Of a stretch of DNA of 64,000 nt, positions 44,324 through 54,912 are shown piece after piece. Source of the stretch: an uncultured Thiotrichaceae bacterium (GTDB lineage: Bacteria; Pseudomonadota; Gammaproteobacteria; Thiotrichales; Thiotrichaceae); assembly GCA_902727985.1 (NCBI GenBank), contig CACVAY010000117.1, positions 1-64,000 on the forward strand. Direction: 5' to 3'. Below the pieces are notes generated by a model, which saw nothing but the letters and a program-made list of their open reading frames with translations, was not told where the DNA came from and did no database searches. Positions within the stretch are counted from its first letter, which is position 1; each line of letters begins with the position of its first letter. The translations under genes were made by a program, and so were the position numbers.

Positions 44324-44355
44324 ATCCCCTCAACAACTCATAGGGTTGAGGGGAT
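44324..44355. repeat. Hairpin between the DUF11 gene and the OmpA-like gene
   Basis: ATCCCCTCAAC at 44324-44334 pairs perfectly with GTTGAGGGGAT at 44345-44355. A T-run follows on the plus strand only, so for the minus-strand operon it is an intercistronic stem. A smaller AGAGAG/CTCTCT hairpin at 44291-44308 lies in the same leader. Confidence 0.6.
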
Positions 44356-44363
44356 TTTTGTTC

Positions 44364-44960
44364 CTATCGTACAGGAGAAGGTGCAATAAACGGAGAACTC
44401 TCAGGACGAACTTTCAATGCCATAGGACGCCCATCTTCATCCAATAACATCATCTCCACGCGTCGATTGATTTGACGATCTTTCACCGAGTCACCCAAAA
44501 TAGGTAACTCCTCACCCAGTGCAGATACAAGAATACGATTATCTGCAATACCCATCGTATGCAAGTAATCCACAACCATTGCCTCTCTCCGTGTCGCCAA
44601 GCTTTTGTTGTAACGGGTACTGCCTTTTTGATCCGTAAATGATTGGATATTGACTTTGGCTTGAGGATATTTTTTCATAATGGCAACATTCTGTGCCAAT
44701 CGCTTGGTTTCTTGAGCATTTAGATTTGATTTATCAAAGCCGAAATATACCGCAGGCTCCCAATGTAAACCCTCCATATCCACTTGCTTTATCTTCACGA
44801 CTTCTTTGATGACTTGTTTTTCCACCACTTTCTCAATAATTTTTGCCTTTGGTAAATCGCAATTCTTATCATATTTGGCAAATAATTCATCATTCGTGGC
44901 ACAACCACTGAATGATATCAAAGCGACCGAACTGATGAATGTTAAGGTTTTATTATTCAT
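44364..44960 (-). CDS. OmpA-family lipoprotein
   Basis: 198 residues from the ATG at 44960 (AAGGAAA upstream). Lipoprotein signal with a lipobox ending FSGC (about residues 16-19). After a linker (EKVVEKQVIKEVVKIKQV) comes the OmpA-type peptidoglycan-binding domain (about 75-180): FGFDKSNLNAQETKRL, YPQAKVNIQSFTDQKGS and RQINRRVEMML. It would tether the outer membrane to peptidoglycan. It sits directly downstream of the barrel-bearing giant (91 bp), suggesting it is part of the same surface complex. Confidence 0.88.
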   Translation of the reverse strand: MNNKTLTFISSVALISFSGCATNDELFAKYDKNCDLPKAKIIEKVVEKQVIKEVVKIKQVDMEGLHWEPAVYFGFDKSNLNAQETKRLAQNVAIMKKYPQAKVNIQSFTDQKGSTRYNKSLATRREAMVVDYLHTMGIADNRILVSALGEELPILGDSVKDRQINRRVEMMLLDEDGRPMALKVRPESSPFIAPSPVR

Positions 44961-45050
44961 TATTATTTCCTTTTTAACCGGTTTACCCACATCACTCTCT
45001 GTATTTATCAAGAGATATGTTGAGCAAGCACATTGGTTACTAAATGGTTA

Positions 45051-48000
45051 TTATTCTTGTTCACTGAGCCATTCAAGACTATTTTCATCAAACTTATATT
45101 GAAGACCTAAATACGCCCCTTCTTTGTTATATTCTTGCGTATCCAGATCATCTTCTTTAAAGCCAATGACATTATATCCAACCCCTATCCGTAGATTCTC
45201 ACGCACGAGGTAGTTTGCTCCCAATCCCAAGGAATACTGTTGTTCAGCCAGCCCGTCAGTTCCAAGAACACCACCATGTATATCTACATCCCAACGTTTG
45301 TTAACATCCCAAATTACTCGGCCATCAAACAACAAGGCATCAGCCGTTGCACTAACACCGCCTTTTTCGCATGTTTCAGCTTTACCACCAGCACGACCTG
45401 AAATAAGAATATCTTCTTTAATTTCATAGTTCTGATGTGTTGATAGAATATGCGCGGTACAGTCACCTTCGGTCTCATTGCCACGTTCCAATTTATTCTC
45501 GTAGAAGAACAGCATATTGTGTTTGTTGTTTGTACGAGGACGATGCGACAAACCTACAGTGAATGTACTTGTAGTATGCGTTTCTCCTGTCTCAGGGTCA
45601 TCAATACGCAGTGATTCACGCACTAGTCCACTCCAATCCTTGTTGATTCTCGCCACATACGATCCTTCGATACCATAGTAAATGCGATCATCATCTTTAC
45701 GTGCTTCCAGGCGACCTAGTTTGCGATGGTTACTATCACGCGCATCTTTTAAGCCCATTGAAATAGCGACTGAATCATTGCCATCACCTTCAAGGTTTTT
45801 AACAAGCTCTACACGTGGTGAGACTGACAGGCCCTTTTCTAGCTCGTAGGTTCCACGAATACCGGAAGCCGTTTCAAGATCACGTCCATCGGTCACACCG
45901 CGTAAACGATATTCTGAGTAGAGTTCTGTTGACTTAAATACATCCGACTTCACACCAATCGACAGGGTATCGCGCTCATCAGTGATACTTAATCCCCCCA
46001 CACCCGTCAAACTATTGATCCGTTCTGCACGTCCGTACACATGAATATGCTCATGCACCTCCATTTCCCCCCCGAGAGAGATACGCTTACGATCTGAGCG
46101 ACCAATATCTTGCTCATATTCCGTGCTGATATTACCCGCACGCCCCAGTAGCTCAATAGGTCGTTTTACACCAACGATGAAGGTTGTGAAACTATCACTA
46201 TCAGCGGTATTTTTCTGACGAATATGACGCGTACCCGCCTTAAGTGTCCAGTCGCCTTGCTTAATATTTGCACTGATACCCGCACTTTGTTCAGTCGCCT
46301 TCGTATCCACAGCTTTACTGCTTATCGCATCAAGCTCCACTGACACCTTGTCGTTGATTTTCTCTTTATGAGTCATGCGAACTTCTTCACGACCTTCCGA
46401 GATACCACCTGACTGGTTATCGAAACCGACATCCGCTCTTCCATAGCTGAATTGGGTGCTTGAATTACTCCACTTCTGATCTACACCAATACGCAATGCC
46501 TCACCATCCTGCTTAGTTGCATCCTCATGACTCATCGTCGCAACACTGGCTGTAACACGGGTATTGTTGGACTTATACTCACCGCTGATACCCGTGATGG
46601 TATTTCCATCCACTGAATTCTCATCTTGCGTATGGCTAACCCCTACATTCAGCTCATCCGTTACTTGATGATTCAAACGCACACCTGCCATTAAATAGTC
46701 ATTACCGTTATTTTCTACATCATAACTAACACGAATGTATACCGGATTGAAGTTTTCGTCTTGTGCCGGAATAGAATCCGTAAAGCTTAAATCGCCCGTT
46801 TGATCATCGAGGATATAGTCACCGAATCGTGTTAATGGCTCAACACTCATAACCACACCTGGGTTATCACGGGAAAAGGTTACAATTTCTACAACTTCAC
46901 TATTACGAACAATCGGGTATCTATCAATACGATAGTTAAATGCTGTGCCTTGGCCACGAATTTCCTCAGTCAGATGATTTTCTTCTAACTCAGCAGCAAA
47001 GACCTGTAAACGCGTTTTTCCGTCATCGATAATGGCATTTGCGCCCGTCAAACTACGTTGTACACGCGCGACATTTTCCGTTTGCTGATAAGAATCTGTT
47101 AAGTAGTCCCCCCACATAACGCTACTCTTATCTTTTTCAAGCTTCGCATACACTTTGCTGCGCGATTGCGCCTCATAACCACGACGAGAGTCATCTCCAT
47201 AAATGGGGTAAAAGCTATTCGGGTTGATATCACGGAAGCGCTCACCATCACTATCCTTATCCGTATCGATAGACATCGTAAGATGCCTATCACCTTTTAC
47301 TTTGCCTTTAAGGAAAACGGCCGCGCGACCGTGTAATTTCACCCTGTCACGCTGGCTGTCTGGCGCATTATCGCGATCATCAAAGCCGATGTTCTTATTG
47401 CCCCGAATATCAATAATACCTGCTGCAACCAAGGGTCTAAGGGGTGCTACAAACGTAATGTCTTCCGTCACTTTTAGCCCATTCATACTGGCACGAATCT
47501 TAATATCTCCCGTGTGTTCAGAGCTTCTCAAATGAACAATGCGTTCACCATTGGTAATACGTACCTGTTTACCGGGTGTTTTATCCTGAATATCACGCTC
47601 TACAAACGATCCATCTGTAGCTTCAAGCGTGACGAACTGCACACCACGTGCAGGATAGTCATTCTTATCCCTGATTTTGATTTTCACTGGTAAATAGGAG
47701 CGTCCACCATCTGCTGCAAGCTGGTCTTTCTCTAGCTCAAAACTGATAGATTCAGGTCGATCAGGGCGTTTGAAGGTATGCTTTGCCAAGGTTCTCATAT
47801 TGCCAAATGGATCTTTTGCTGCAATTTCGACAATATTTTCACCAGGCTGAAGTTCTACGCCGTACCATGCAACCACTTGCGCTTTTTCCCGTTTGTTTGC
47901 AATGCGCTCACCGATTTGCTGGTTAGACACAGAACGTCCATTCACAACCAACGTAGGTGTTAGACCACCACGCACCACAGCCATGAAACGTCCATCTAAA

Positions 48001-51000
48001 CTCGTGTCACCTGTTGGCCAGAGCCATTTGCCTGCTTTAGCTTCTTTGCGAGTGACAGTCTTCACCACCTCTTGCGCTCTGGGCATCGGAATTGAACCAA
48101 TGGGCGCTTCCAGACGGTCAATCACTGCCATCGGCAACCGCTCGTATACCGTTGATTCACGAGTCGTGGTGATATTGTTCGCTTTCAGCCGAGTTTGCAG
48201 CGCATCCAGCCCTTTTTTTCTCAAACTGAATCCCAATCTGACGGTATGAAAATCGCCTAACGGATAGATGTACGCTTCATTTCTAAGCCCTTCGGGCAAC
48301 TGATTCAAGGTAAACTCGGCCGCAGATTTAGTTAGAAACTTTTCAAGCTGCAAGGCATAGCCCCGTGCAATCATGGCTTTATTTTTTATGTGATTCTGCT
48401 GACTGGAACCGCCATTCTGGCCTTCAGCGTTGAAACCAACGGTACCATTCGATAAATCGCCATCAGCCCCCGTTTTACGACGCAGGTCATCAACCACATA
48501 ACTACGGTTCGGATCATACTTTTCTGCATTTTCTAGCATCCAATCAGTACGTCCCATGTTTCGTGCTTTAATTTGATCATAGACATATTGCACATCTTCT
48601 TTCGGACAAGATGCCACAAAATCAGCACGGTGGAATTCACCTTTCACCATGTCAACCAAACGACTGCCCGGATCTGCCATATGACGATTATCTGTCGGCT
48701 TTAATGACAAGCCATCGGGAAGTGTGATGGGGTCAACCTTAATAACATGATTACCTGGCTCGATACCATACAAGCTGTATTGACCATTACCATCGGTAAT
48801 GACCCAAGTACCATTTTCCATATACAGCTTTACGCCCCCGATTGGCCATTCACCCTCGCTCTGTTTATCGTCACAATCGGTATCAACAAAAACTTTACCA
48901 AAGACGATACCATTGTTGGCTAATACGCCATCTTGAGCAATGCTTACTGTGGCACGTGATGTGTTTGAAGTAATCAGCGCAGACGTTAAGGAAGCGCCTG
49001 TGGCAACCACCGAGTTGGTTCCATCACCGTCAATTGCTCCTGCTGATACGCGCACTTTATACGTCAGGACATGAGGTTCACGATCCAGTACACCATCAGC
49101 TTCACCCTCAAGAAAGGGGAGATTGACGAAGTGTAGGTTAGGCCCTGGCGCACCAACAGGATCTCCAACCAATTTCCCATCCAAAAAGGTGGTGTCGTTC
49201 ACATAACGGAAGCCATAGGGTAGAGTATCTTTCAATGAAACGGCATACAGTCTTTGTGGCGTTTTATTCTCGATTTTAACACTATAGGTTAAAAACTCAC
49301 CAACCCCTACCTCAGAGTCTTCGGCACTCTTCGTCAAGATCAAGGTATCCCCAAGACCAGGATTAAACAGTAATGCTGGATCTGCCGGCACATCCACAAC
49401 CAGTGGTGGATCACCAGCACTCAGAGTAAATATCCCTGTATTGGCTGGAGTACCTTCATACCCTTCTTGACCATAAGAATATTGGTTGACAACGCGATCA
49501 ATGAAAGCTTCGGGAGGGATTGTACTGGGTACTGAGTACCCCGCAGGGGACGTTACATCAATATAATAATCACCCGCATATAAGAAGGGGAACTGGTATC
49601 TGCCATCATCGGCTGTGGTTTGTACCTCATAAGGCAAATTGGTAATAGGATCTAAAGCCACTGTACCATCCGCATTACGCACAATGACTGTCGCACCTTC
49701 CACAGGAGTATTAAATACTGAATCAAATACTACACCCAATGGATCAATCAATGCCGCATCAGTGAGTACCGTTCCCGTACCAGGCTCAGCACCAATAGTA
49801 CGCACCTCTAAACCACCATCGGGTGAACCTTGAATAACACAGTTATTATCTGATGATGTGTAATCAGGTGTACTTGCTGCAAACGGGCATGTTCTGCCAG
49901 CCCCCTGATCGCTTGCAGATAAACGTATTGGACTCAAATTACGAAAAACACCTGTATTTGGGCCTGTTTCCAGCATTTTTACAATTAAAGTATCTCCAGT
50001 TTTGGAAATCACTTCTACAGAGTAACTATCAACCGTATCTATATCTGTGTTATAGGCACTTGAGTGCATTTCAATATATACGCCATCCATAGTTGGATCA
50101 TAAGGTCTAATACCATTGTCTAAAGCATAGTAGGTGGCATCCTCAAGATCAGTTGTACTTGCGAAATCTGGAGCCTCTCCATCCCGCTTGTTGCTAAGAC
50201 TTGGCGTTAAAAAAAGAATCTCAGCATCATCACCCGAGCCACTTGTTTCCCCTGTTCCAGACGTGACTTTGTCGGCAACCACCGTTGTACATACTTCATT
50301 ACTGGTGAAGTCTTTCTGAGTATCATCGTTAAACTCAAAATAAGCCTCATTGAGAATGATACTGGTCGTTGGATTGCTATCAACAACCACTGAAAATTCC
50401 AACTTGCCACTTTGGTTACTATCCAATTGCTCAACCGGAATATATAGGCCCACTTTACTGATGAGATTTACGCCATCCCAGTTAGAAAAACGACTCCAGC
50501 GGTTGGTATCTTCATCGCTTTTAAGTTGCACAAGCGGAATCGCTTGTGACGGTGCGAACACAATTTCTGTCGTATTTCTTAGGGTCGTATTCGGAGGAAT
50601 AACATTCTCTAGTACTGCGCCCGCAATCGCAGTACCGTCAATTTCGTATGCTCTTGCTATGGGTCTTTGTGACCCCGTGTTAGTAAAACGAATGCCGTAA
50701 TCTAGCGTTTCTAAAGCACGTACGGCTGAGCCACAGGCGGGAAGAACACTATTGTAGATCGTAAGATTAGCACCTATAACGATATCTACAACATCGGTAT
50801 TTTTTACAATCATTTCTGGGTGCCCCAAAGGCTCCACAGTGATATCCACATGATGTAATTCGCCAGCTTGTTGTGTTGGCTGTGTTTGCCCAACAATAAC
50901 GAATCCAAATAAGCGGCCAGGCAGCACTTCAGGCAGCAAGTAACAAGTACTTCCTATCGTCGCTGTTCCTGTACAGGCGATGGGAGAAATGACCGGCTCT

Positions 51001-51407
51001 CCTGCATCAGCAATACCATTACCGTTTTTATCTGCGTAAAGCGTGAGGTTTTGTAGATCAGCATCATCAGAGGCATCTTGCTTTACCTCCAATTGGTACT
51101 CTGATTTTATATTGCCTGTATTCGTCAGACGATGTGGCAAACTTACCTGCTGGCCCGCAGTAGCATGAATGATATTATCTCTATTGAGCTCTAAGGCAAA
51201 TAATTCCGCAACGATAATGAGCGATTCATTTGAGAACATTGTCTTGGTTCGACCATCTGCCGTATCAAACCATGAGATTTCAGCTCTATTACTAATTTCT
51301 TGTCCTGCAGGCACCATCGCAGCCTTTAGCGGAATAGAAAGCATCAACAGCGTCACCATTGATAGCACGAGAAATCCGATTAGCCAGTTGGGGGCACTTC
51401 TTGGCAT
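45051..51407 (-). CDS. Outer-membrane barrel protein with DUF11/SdrD N-terminus (2118 aa)
   Basis: 2118 residues from the ATG at 51407 (signal about 9-30, GFLVLSMVTLLMLSIPLKA). N-terminal module as in its neighbours (AGQEISNRAEISWFDTADG, SLPHRLTNTGN). An SdrD-like domain (about 570-620), a DUF11 domain (about 686-780) and another SdrD-type domain with DTDCDDKQSEGEWP (about 829-890) follow. A long region (about 900-1400) then leads to a C-terminal part (about 1425-2118) of alternating aromatic and polar strands (YGIEGSYVARINKDW, LRIGVGYNVIGFKED), read as an outer-membrane beta-barrel. The barrel start has a DYxLDxxTGxLSF motif. It is the best candidate export or anchoring partner for the neighbouring giants. 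Confidence 0.82.
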   Translation of the reverse strand: MPRSAPNWLIGFLVLSMVTLLMLSIPLKAAMVPAGQEISNRAEISWFDTADGRTKTMFSNESLIIVAELFALELNRDNIIHATAGQQVSLPHRLTNTGNIKSEYQLEVKQDASDDADLQNLTLYADKNGNGIADAGEPVISPIACTGTATIGSTCYLLPEVLPGRLFGFVIVGQTQPTQQAGELHHVDITVEPLGHPEMIVKNTDVVDIVIGANLTIYNSVLPACGSAVRALETLDYGIRFTNTGSQRPIARAYEIDGTAIAGAVLENVIPPNTTLRNTTEIVFAPSQAIPLVQLKSDEDTNRWSRFSNWDGVNLISKVGLYIPVEQLDSNQSGKLEFSVVVDSNPTTSIILNEAYFEFNDDTQKDFTSNEVCTTVVADKVTSGTGETSGSGDDAEILFLTPSLSNKRDGEAPDFASTTDLEDATYYALDNGIRPYDPTMDGVYIEMHSSAYNTDIDTVDSYSVEVISKTGDTLIVKMLETGPNTGVFRNLSPIRLSASDQGAGRTCPFAASTPDYTSSDNNCVIQGSPDGGLEVRTIGAEPGTGTVLTDAALIDPLGVVFDSVFNTPVEGATVIVRNADGTVALDPITNLPYEVQTTADDGRYQFPFLYAGDYYIDVTSPAGYSVPSTIPPEAFIDRVVNQYSYGQEGYEGTPANTGIFTLSAGDPPLVVDVPADPALLFNPGLGDTLILTKSAEDSEVGVGEFLTYSVKIENKTPQRLYAVSLKDTLPYGFRYVNDTTFLDGKLVGDPVGAPGPNLHFVNLPFLEGEADGVLDREPHVLTYKVRVSAGAIDGDGTNSVVATGASLTSALITSNTSRATVSIAQDGVLANNGIVFGKVFVDTDCDDKQSEGEWPIGGVKLYMENGTWVITDGNGQYSLYGIEPGNHVIKVDPITLPDGLSLKPTDNRHMADPGSRLVDMVKGEFHRADFVASCPKEDVQYVYDQIKARNMGRTDWMLENAEKYDPNRSYVVDDLRRKTGADGDLSNGTVGFNAEGQNGGSSQQNHIKNKAMIARGYALQLEKFLTKSAAEFTLNQLPEGLRNEAYIYPLGDFHTVRLGFSLRKKGLDALQTRLKANNITTTRESTVYERLPMAVIDRLEAPIGSIPMPRAQEVVKTVTRKEAKAGKWLWPTGDTSLDGRFMAVVRGGLTPTLVVNGRSVSNQQIGERIANKREKAQVVAWYGVELQPGENIVEIAAKDPFGNMRTLAKHTFKRPDRPESISFELEKDQLAADGGRSYLPVKIKIRDKNDYPARGVQFVTLEATDGSFVERDIQDKTPGKQVRITNGERIVHLRSSEHTGDIKIRASMNGLKVTEDITFVAPLRPLVAAGIIDIRGNKNIGFDDRDNAPDSQRDRVKLHGRAAVFLKGKVKGDRHLTMSIDTDKDSDGERFRDINPNSFYPIYGDDSRRGYEAQSRSKVYAKLEKDKSSVMWGDYLTDSYQQTENVARVQRSLTGANAIIDDGKTRLQVFAAELEENHLTEEIRGQGTAFNYRIDRYPIVRNSEVVEIVTFSRDNPGVVMSVEPLTRFGDYILDDQTGDLSFTDSIPAQDENFNPVYIRVSYDVENNGNDYLMAGVRLNHQVTDELNVGVSHTQDENSVDGNTITGISGEYKSNNTRVTASVATMSHEDATKQDGEALRIGVDQKWSNSSTQFSYGRADVGFDNQSGGISEGREEVRMTHKEKINDKVSVELDAISSKAVDTKATEQSAGISANIKQGDWTLKAGTRHIRQKNTADSDSFTTFIVGVKRPIELLGRAGNISTEYEQDIGRSDRKRISLGGEMEVHEHIHVYGRAERINSLTGVGGLSITDERDTLSIGVKSDVFKSTELYSEYRLRGVTDGRDLETASGIRGTYELEKGLSVSPRVELVKNLEGDGNDSVAISMGLKDARDSNHRKLGRLEARKDDDRIYYGIEGSYVARINKDWSGLVRESLRIDDPETGETHTTSTFTVGLSHRPRTNNKHNMLFFYENKLERGNETEGDCTAHILSTHQNYEIKEDILISGRAGGKAETCEKGGVSATADALLFDGRVIWDVNKRWDVDIHGGVLGTDGLAEQQYSLGLGANYLVRENLRIGVGYNVIGFKEDDLDTQEYNKEGAYLGLQYKFDENSLEWLSEQE

Positions 51408-51742
51408 GTTGTTCACCACTTTATTATTCTTTTTATTTATTAATAACTTAATGACAACGATAGACATCAGCATTAGTTATGATTTTTGCGAACGTACTTT
51501 TTATATAACTTCATAGTCAATACACACTTCCTAACACTCAAGGAAACATAATTGATCATGTCAATTTAGCCCGCACAACTCTCAGTAAACTTGAGGAAGG
51601 TGACAGTCGATTGTTGTCAAACCGGACTTCAAACTTACTGAGAGTTATGCGCAACTACATTGATATTTGCTTGGCAAAGCGTCAGGGAAATTCATACGAC
51701 TTTCCCTAACGCCTAGACTTACATTTACTGCCTAGCTAATGA
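51408..51742. other. Intercistronic region with a long imperfect hairpin
   Basis: Between two large minus-strand genes. AACTCTCAGTAA at 51577-51588 pairs perfectly with TTACTGAGAGTT at 51635-51646, with further partial pairing inside (TGACA/TGTCA). No gene. The hairpin may terminate most transcripts from 51743 or mark a mobile remnant. Confidence 0.55.
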
Positions 51743-54700
51743 TTACTCATCAACTTTTACGGTGAAACGTACTGTTGATGATTCACCTGATAGCATCTCA
51801 CCACCTTTTCCTAGCGCCGCTGACTGATCAACACCCGTACCAAGATAATAAGTGACTTTGTCACTGGTAGCGTCATGCTCAGCTTCATCGTCACCTGCAC
51901 TATCTGATTTCGAAACACTACCGATCATCAAAGACCCTGCATAGAATGATGTGAACTCAGGAATCGAGTCATTCACGATAACATTCATTACTTTTGCATC
52001 ACCTTCGTTCTTAGCGACGATTTCCCAAACAACACACTCTCCTGGCGCAACTTTTGCACTCTGAATTTCTGCAAATGCGCCAATAGTTCCGGTATCGGTA
52101 CAATCTGTTTGACGTGCAACCGTCTTAGTTAAACGCACTTGGCCCAAAATAACGTTTGAGGTATCTGTTGCATTACTACGTACCTGGCCACCCGTATCTG
52201 TTGGATCCGTTGCTGTTATAGTCGTTGTATTCACTTCACCTTGTGGAGCATTCGCTGGAGCAAATACTTTATCAGTGACCTTGATGTATTGACCTGGTGT
52301 AAGTGGGAATTCAACCAAGTTATCAGTATCGCTATCTGTTACCACAACATCTGCCGATGTACCATCTGGGTTATACACCTTGATAGTGTCACCAACAACC
52401 AATGTGCCAACTTCTGTGTCACCTACACCATCACCTGTAGTATCAACCAATGTTGTTGAGTTCCAACCTGTTGTGCTGTTACCTGAAGTTAGTTCAACGG
52501 CTTCATTCAAGTTACCATCATTCTTTACCGTATGTGGATATTCAACCGTACCACCTGGCTGAACCTGGTTTTGACCATCTGGAGTAACAGAAACTGCACT
52601 TGAGTCATTCACGTCCACTGCCACTTTAACACTGTCATTTCGTGCTGAATCTGTAGCAGAAGCCACTTTAACCGCCATGACATAATCATTGTCGCCATCA
52701 TTATCAGCATCAGCTGCATTAGAATTATCAATTGTAGAGTCGATACCATCAAATGAACCTGGTGCCATGCCTAAGGCTTGCAATGGATCTGTTGATATAG
52801 TGACTTCTGCAGTAAAGTTGAATGTTTCACCAGCTGGTAGCAATGGTGTAAAAGTAATGATGTTCCCAGCTGAATCTTTGAACACAACATCCCAGCCAGC
52901 CGGAACATTTTCACTACTGATCGCAAATGAATCTGACTTACCCGATTCGTTGGCGACTTCCATTGGGAAAGAAACGGTATCTCCAATATTTCCTTTCTCA
53001 TTAAGCACCGCGCCTTCACTATGCGCATTAGCAGTACCATCGTCTTTAAAACCCGTATTTGGCTGTGTTGCACCGACTGCCGCCAGATCAACTGCTGGAG
53101 GTGTTATCTGACCTAATGTTAATGCGGTTGTATCGCTAACCGTTGTATCACCAGAAGATGTCGCCGTTAAAATCGCGGTATGATTTGTTCCTGGAGCACT
53201 CGAAGTGCCTGCTGGCAACTGCGCCTTTACTACAACAGATGTTTCTGAGGCTCCACCTACAACGCCCGTATCTGGCTTACCATCACCATCACTGTCAGTT
53301 AATTGCGTTGAACCGTCAGCTGACCATAACGTGAAGATAGTTCCACTGGGGAATGAACCTTGAGCCACTGCCAAGTTATAGATATCGTCACCATTACCCG
53401 TGTTTTCAATAGTGTGCGTAAACACAGCGGTTTCACCCGATACGACTTGATCAATATACTGCACATCATTATCTGCAGCGTTATCATCTTTACCATCATT
53501 CACTGCTGGAGAAGGCGTACCCAAACCATCATCGTCTGCGGCAACTTTAAACTGCTGAGGTATTTTATCCGTCGTTTTGTTTGAAGGTGTAACGACTTTT
53601 GGATCTGTAGGGTTAGCAGGATTTTCTTGCTGGGTATAGAAAACATTTTCGATTAATGCATCAGCGTCCCATGATGGGTCATACTCTGCTTCATAAACGA
53701 TAGATATCGTTGTATCCTTTGGTAAAACAACATCTGTTGCTTTGATGATTGAAACTGCAGTATCGGTGGTATCACCATCGTTATTCAGATCAACGCCATT
53801 TTCGTCCATCGTTGTCGTGGTCGTTGGTACCACATCGGTACCGCCTGTAAGCCCATTTACAGCAATAATTGACACATTCGTTAAAGGTAACGGGGCTGTT
53901 GTGCCCGCAGTTCCATCGCCATTATCACCATCGTGATCCACTAATGGTATGGCATCAATGATATCAACCGCATTCGCATCTGCCCCCCCCGTATTTTTAA
54001 TGGTCAGGGTATAAGTAACCTTGCCTTCATTTCCAGCGGTTGTTGGGTTATCTGGTGTTAAGACGGATTCTTTTGTCTGAACAAGCACAGGGCCCGTACT
54101 CACCGTAACGATATCAATATTGTCGCCATTCACCGTATTTGTATTGGTACCAATATCGGTAACCGTACCGCCACCTCTCGACGTAGCTTCGAACTTAATC
54201 GTTTCAACATCCCCTGCTGAAGCACCACCATTAATTTGATAAGCAACGACAATGTTTTCTGTTTCGCCTACACCAATTTCCAATTCAGTAATCGTTGGCT
54301 CACCAGCATCCGGCTGCCCATTACCATTCAAGTCATGATAAATTGTTGCACCACTATTTTGGGCCACATTATCTGCTGTTAAGTCAAAGACGTCTTTGAT
54401 ATTACCCGTGTTTGTCAATGTATGAGGGAAGTAAACCGTCTGGCCAGGCGCACCTGTTAGATTGTTATCATTTTCCATCGTTGCTTTGTATTGTGGAGCA
54501 ACGGTAATTACCGCTTCATTCGATTGAGCTGTATATTTGTTTCCGTTCTCATCTTCATAAGAAACGGTTGCCAAGTTTTTAATCTCCTCGCCTGCAAGTG
54601 GTGCTGCCGCATAGGCAACGCCACCTACTGACATTGCTGTCAAGGAAGCCGCAACGAAATGCGCCAAAGGTGTTTTTTTAAATAGGTTTGTTTTTTTCAT
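51743..54700 (-). CDS. Secreted DUF11-repeat protein (985 aa)
   Basis: 985 residues. Signal peptide (about 14-32, FVAASLTAMSVGGVAYA). The same N-terminal module as the other two (AGEEIKNLATVSYEDENG, YFPHTLTNTGNIKDVFDL) is followed by calcium-type loops (DLNGNGQPDAGEP), several DUF11 repeats and the shared C-terminal cassette (WNSTTLVDTTGDGVGD, VFAPANAPQGEVNT, CVVWEIVAKNEGDA), ending TVRFTVKVDE. Very acidic overall. No anchor. Probably a structural surface protein exported with the barrel protein encoded downstream. Confidence 0.85.
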   Translation of the reverse strand: MKKTNLFKKTPLAHFVAASLTAMSVGGVAYAAAPLAGEEIKNLATVSYEDENGNKYTAQSNEAVITVAPQYKATMENDNNLTGAPGQTVYFPHTLTNTGNIKDVFDLTADNVAQNSGATIYHDLNGNGQPDAGEPTITELEIGVGETENIVVAYQINGGASAGDVETIKFEATSRGGGTVTDIGTNTNTVNGDNIDIVTVSTGPVLVQTKESVLTPDNPTTAGNEGKVTYTLTIKNTGGADANAVDIIDAIPLVDHDGDNGDGTAGTTAPLPLTNVSIIAVNGLTGGTDVVPTTTTTMDENGVDLNNDGDTTDTAVSIIKATDVVLPKDTTISIVYEAEYDPSWDADALIENVFYTQQENPANPTDPKVVTPSNKTTDKIPQQFKVAADDDGLGTPSPAVNDGKDDNAADNDVQYIDQVVSGETAVFTHTIENTGNGDDIYNLAVAQGSFPSGTIFTLWSADGSTQLTDSDGDGKPDTGVVGGASETSVVVKAQLPAGTSSAPGTNHTAILTATSSGDTTVSDTTALTLGQITPPAVDLAAVGATQPNTGFKDDGTANAHSEGAVLNEKGNIGDTVSFPMEVANESGKSDSFAISSENVPAGWDVVFKDSAGNIITFTPLLPAGETFNFTAEVTISTDPLQALGMAPGSFDGIDSTIDNSNAADADNDGDNDYVMAVKVASATDSARNDSVKVAVDVNDSSAVSVTPDGQNQVQPGGTVEYPHTVKNDGNLNEAVELTSGNSTTGWNSTTLVDTTGDGVGDTEVGTLVVGDTIKVYNPDGTSADVVVTDSDTDNLVEFPLTPGQYIKVTDKVFAPANAPQGEVNTTTITATDPTDTGGQVRSNATDTSNVILGQVRLTKTVARQTDCTDTGTIGAFAEIQSAKVAPGECVVWEIVAKNEGDAKVMNVIVNDSIPEFTSFYAGSLMIGSVSKSDSAGDDEAEHDATSDKVTYYLGTGVDQSAALGKGGEMLSGESSTVRFTVKVDE

Positions 54701-54912
54701 TTATTTTTCTCATTATTTTATTATTACAAGTATTAAAGCCACTATTCAGGAAAACCTCACAATCCAGCTTATTGTGGATAGTTCACGTTCATTGACGATG
54801 ACAATCTGCTTTTATCATAAAAGAACATTCCTGAAATGCATCTCAAATTCATTTTTAAAATAGCCGAACCTCATTATTTTTATCATTGCTATTCGACTAT
54901 TTTATTAGAAAA
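54701..54912. other. AT-rich intergenic region
   Basis: No gene and no strong repeat; it probably holds the promoter of the 985-residue protein gene. Confidence 0.4.
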
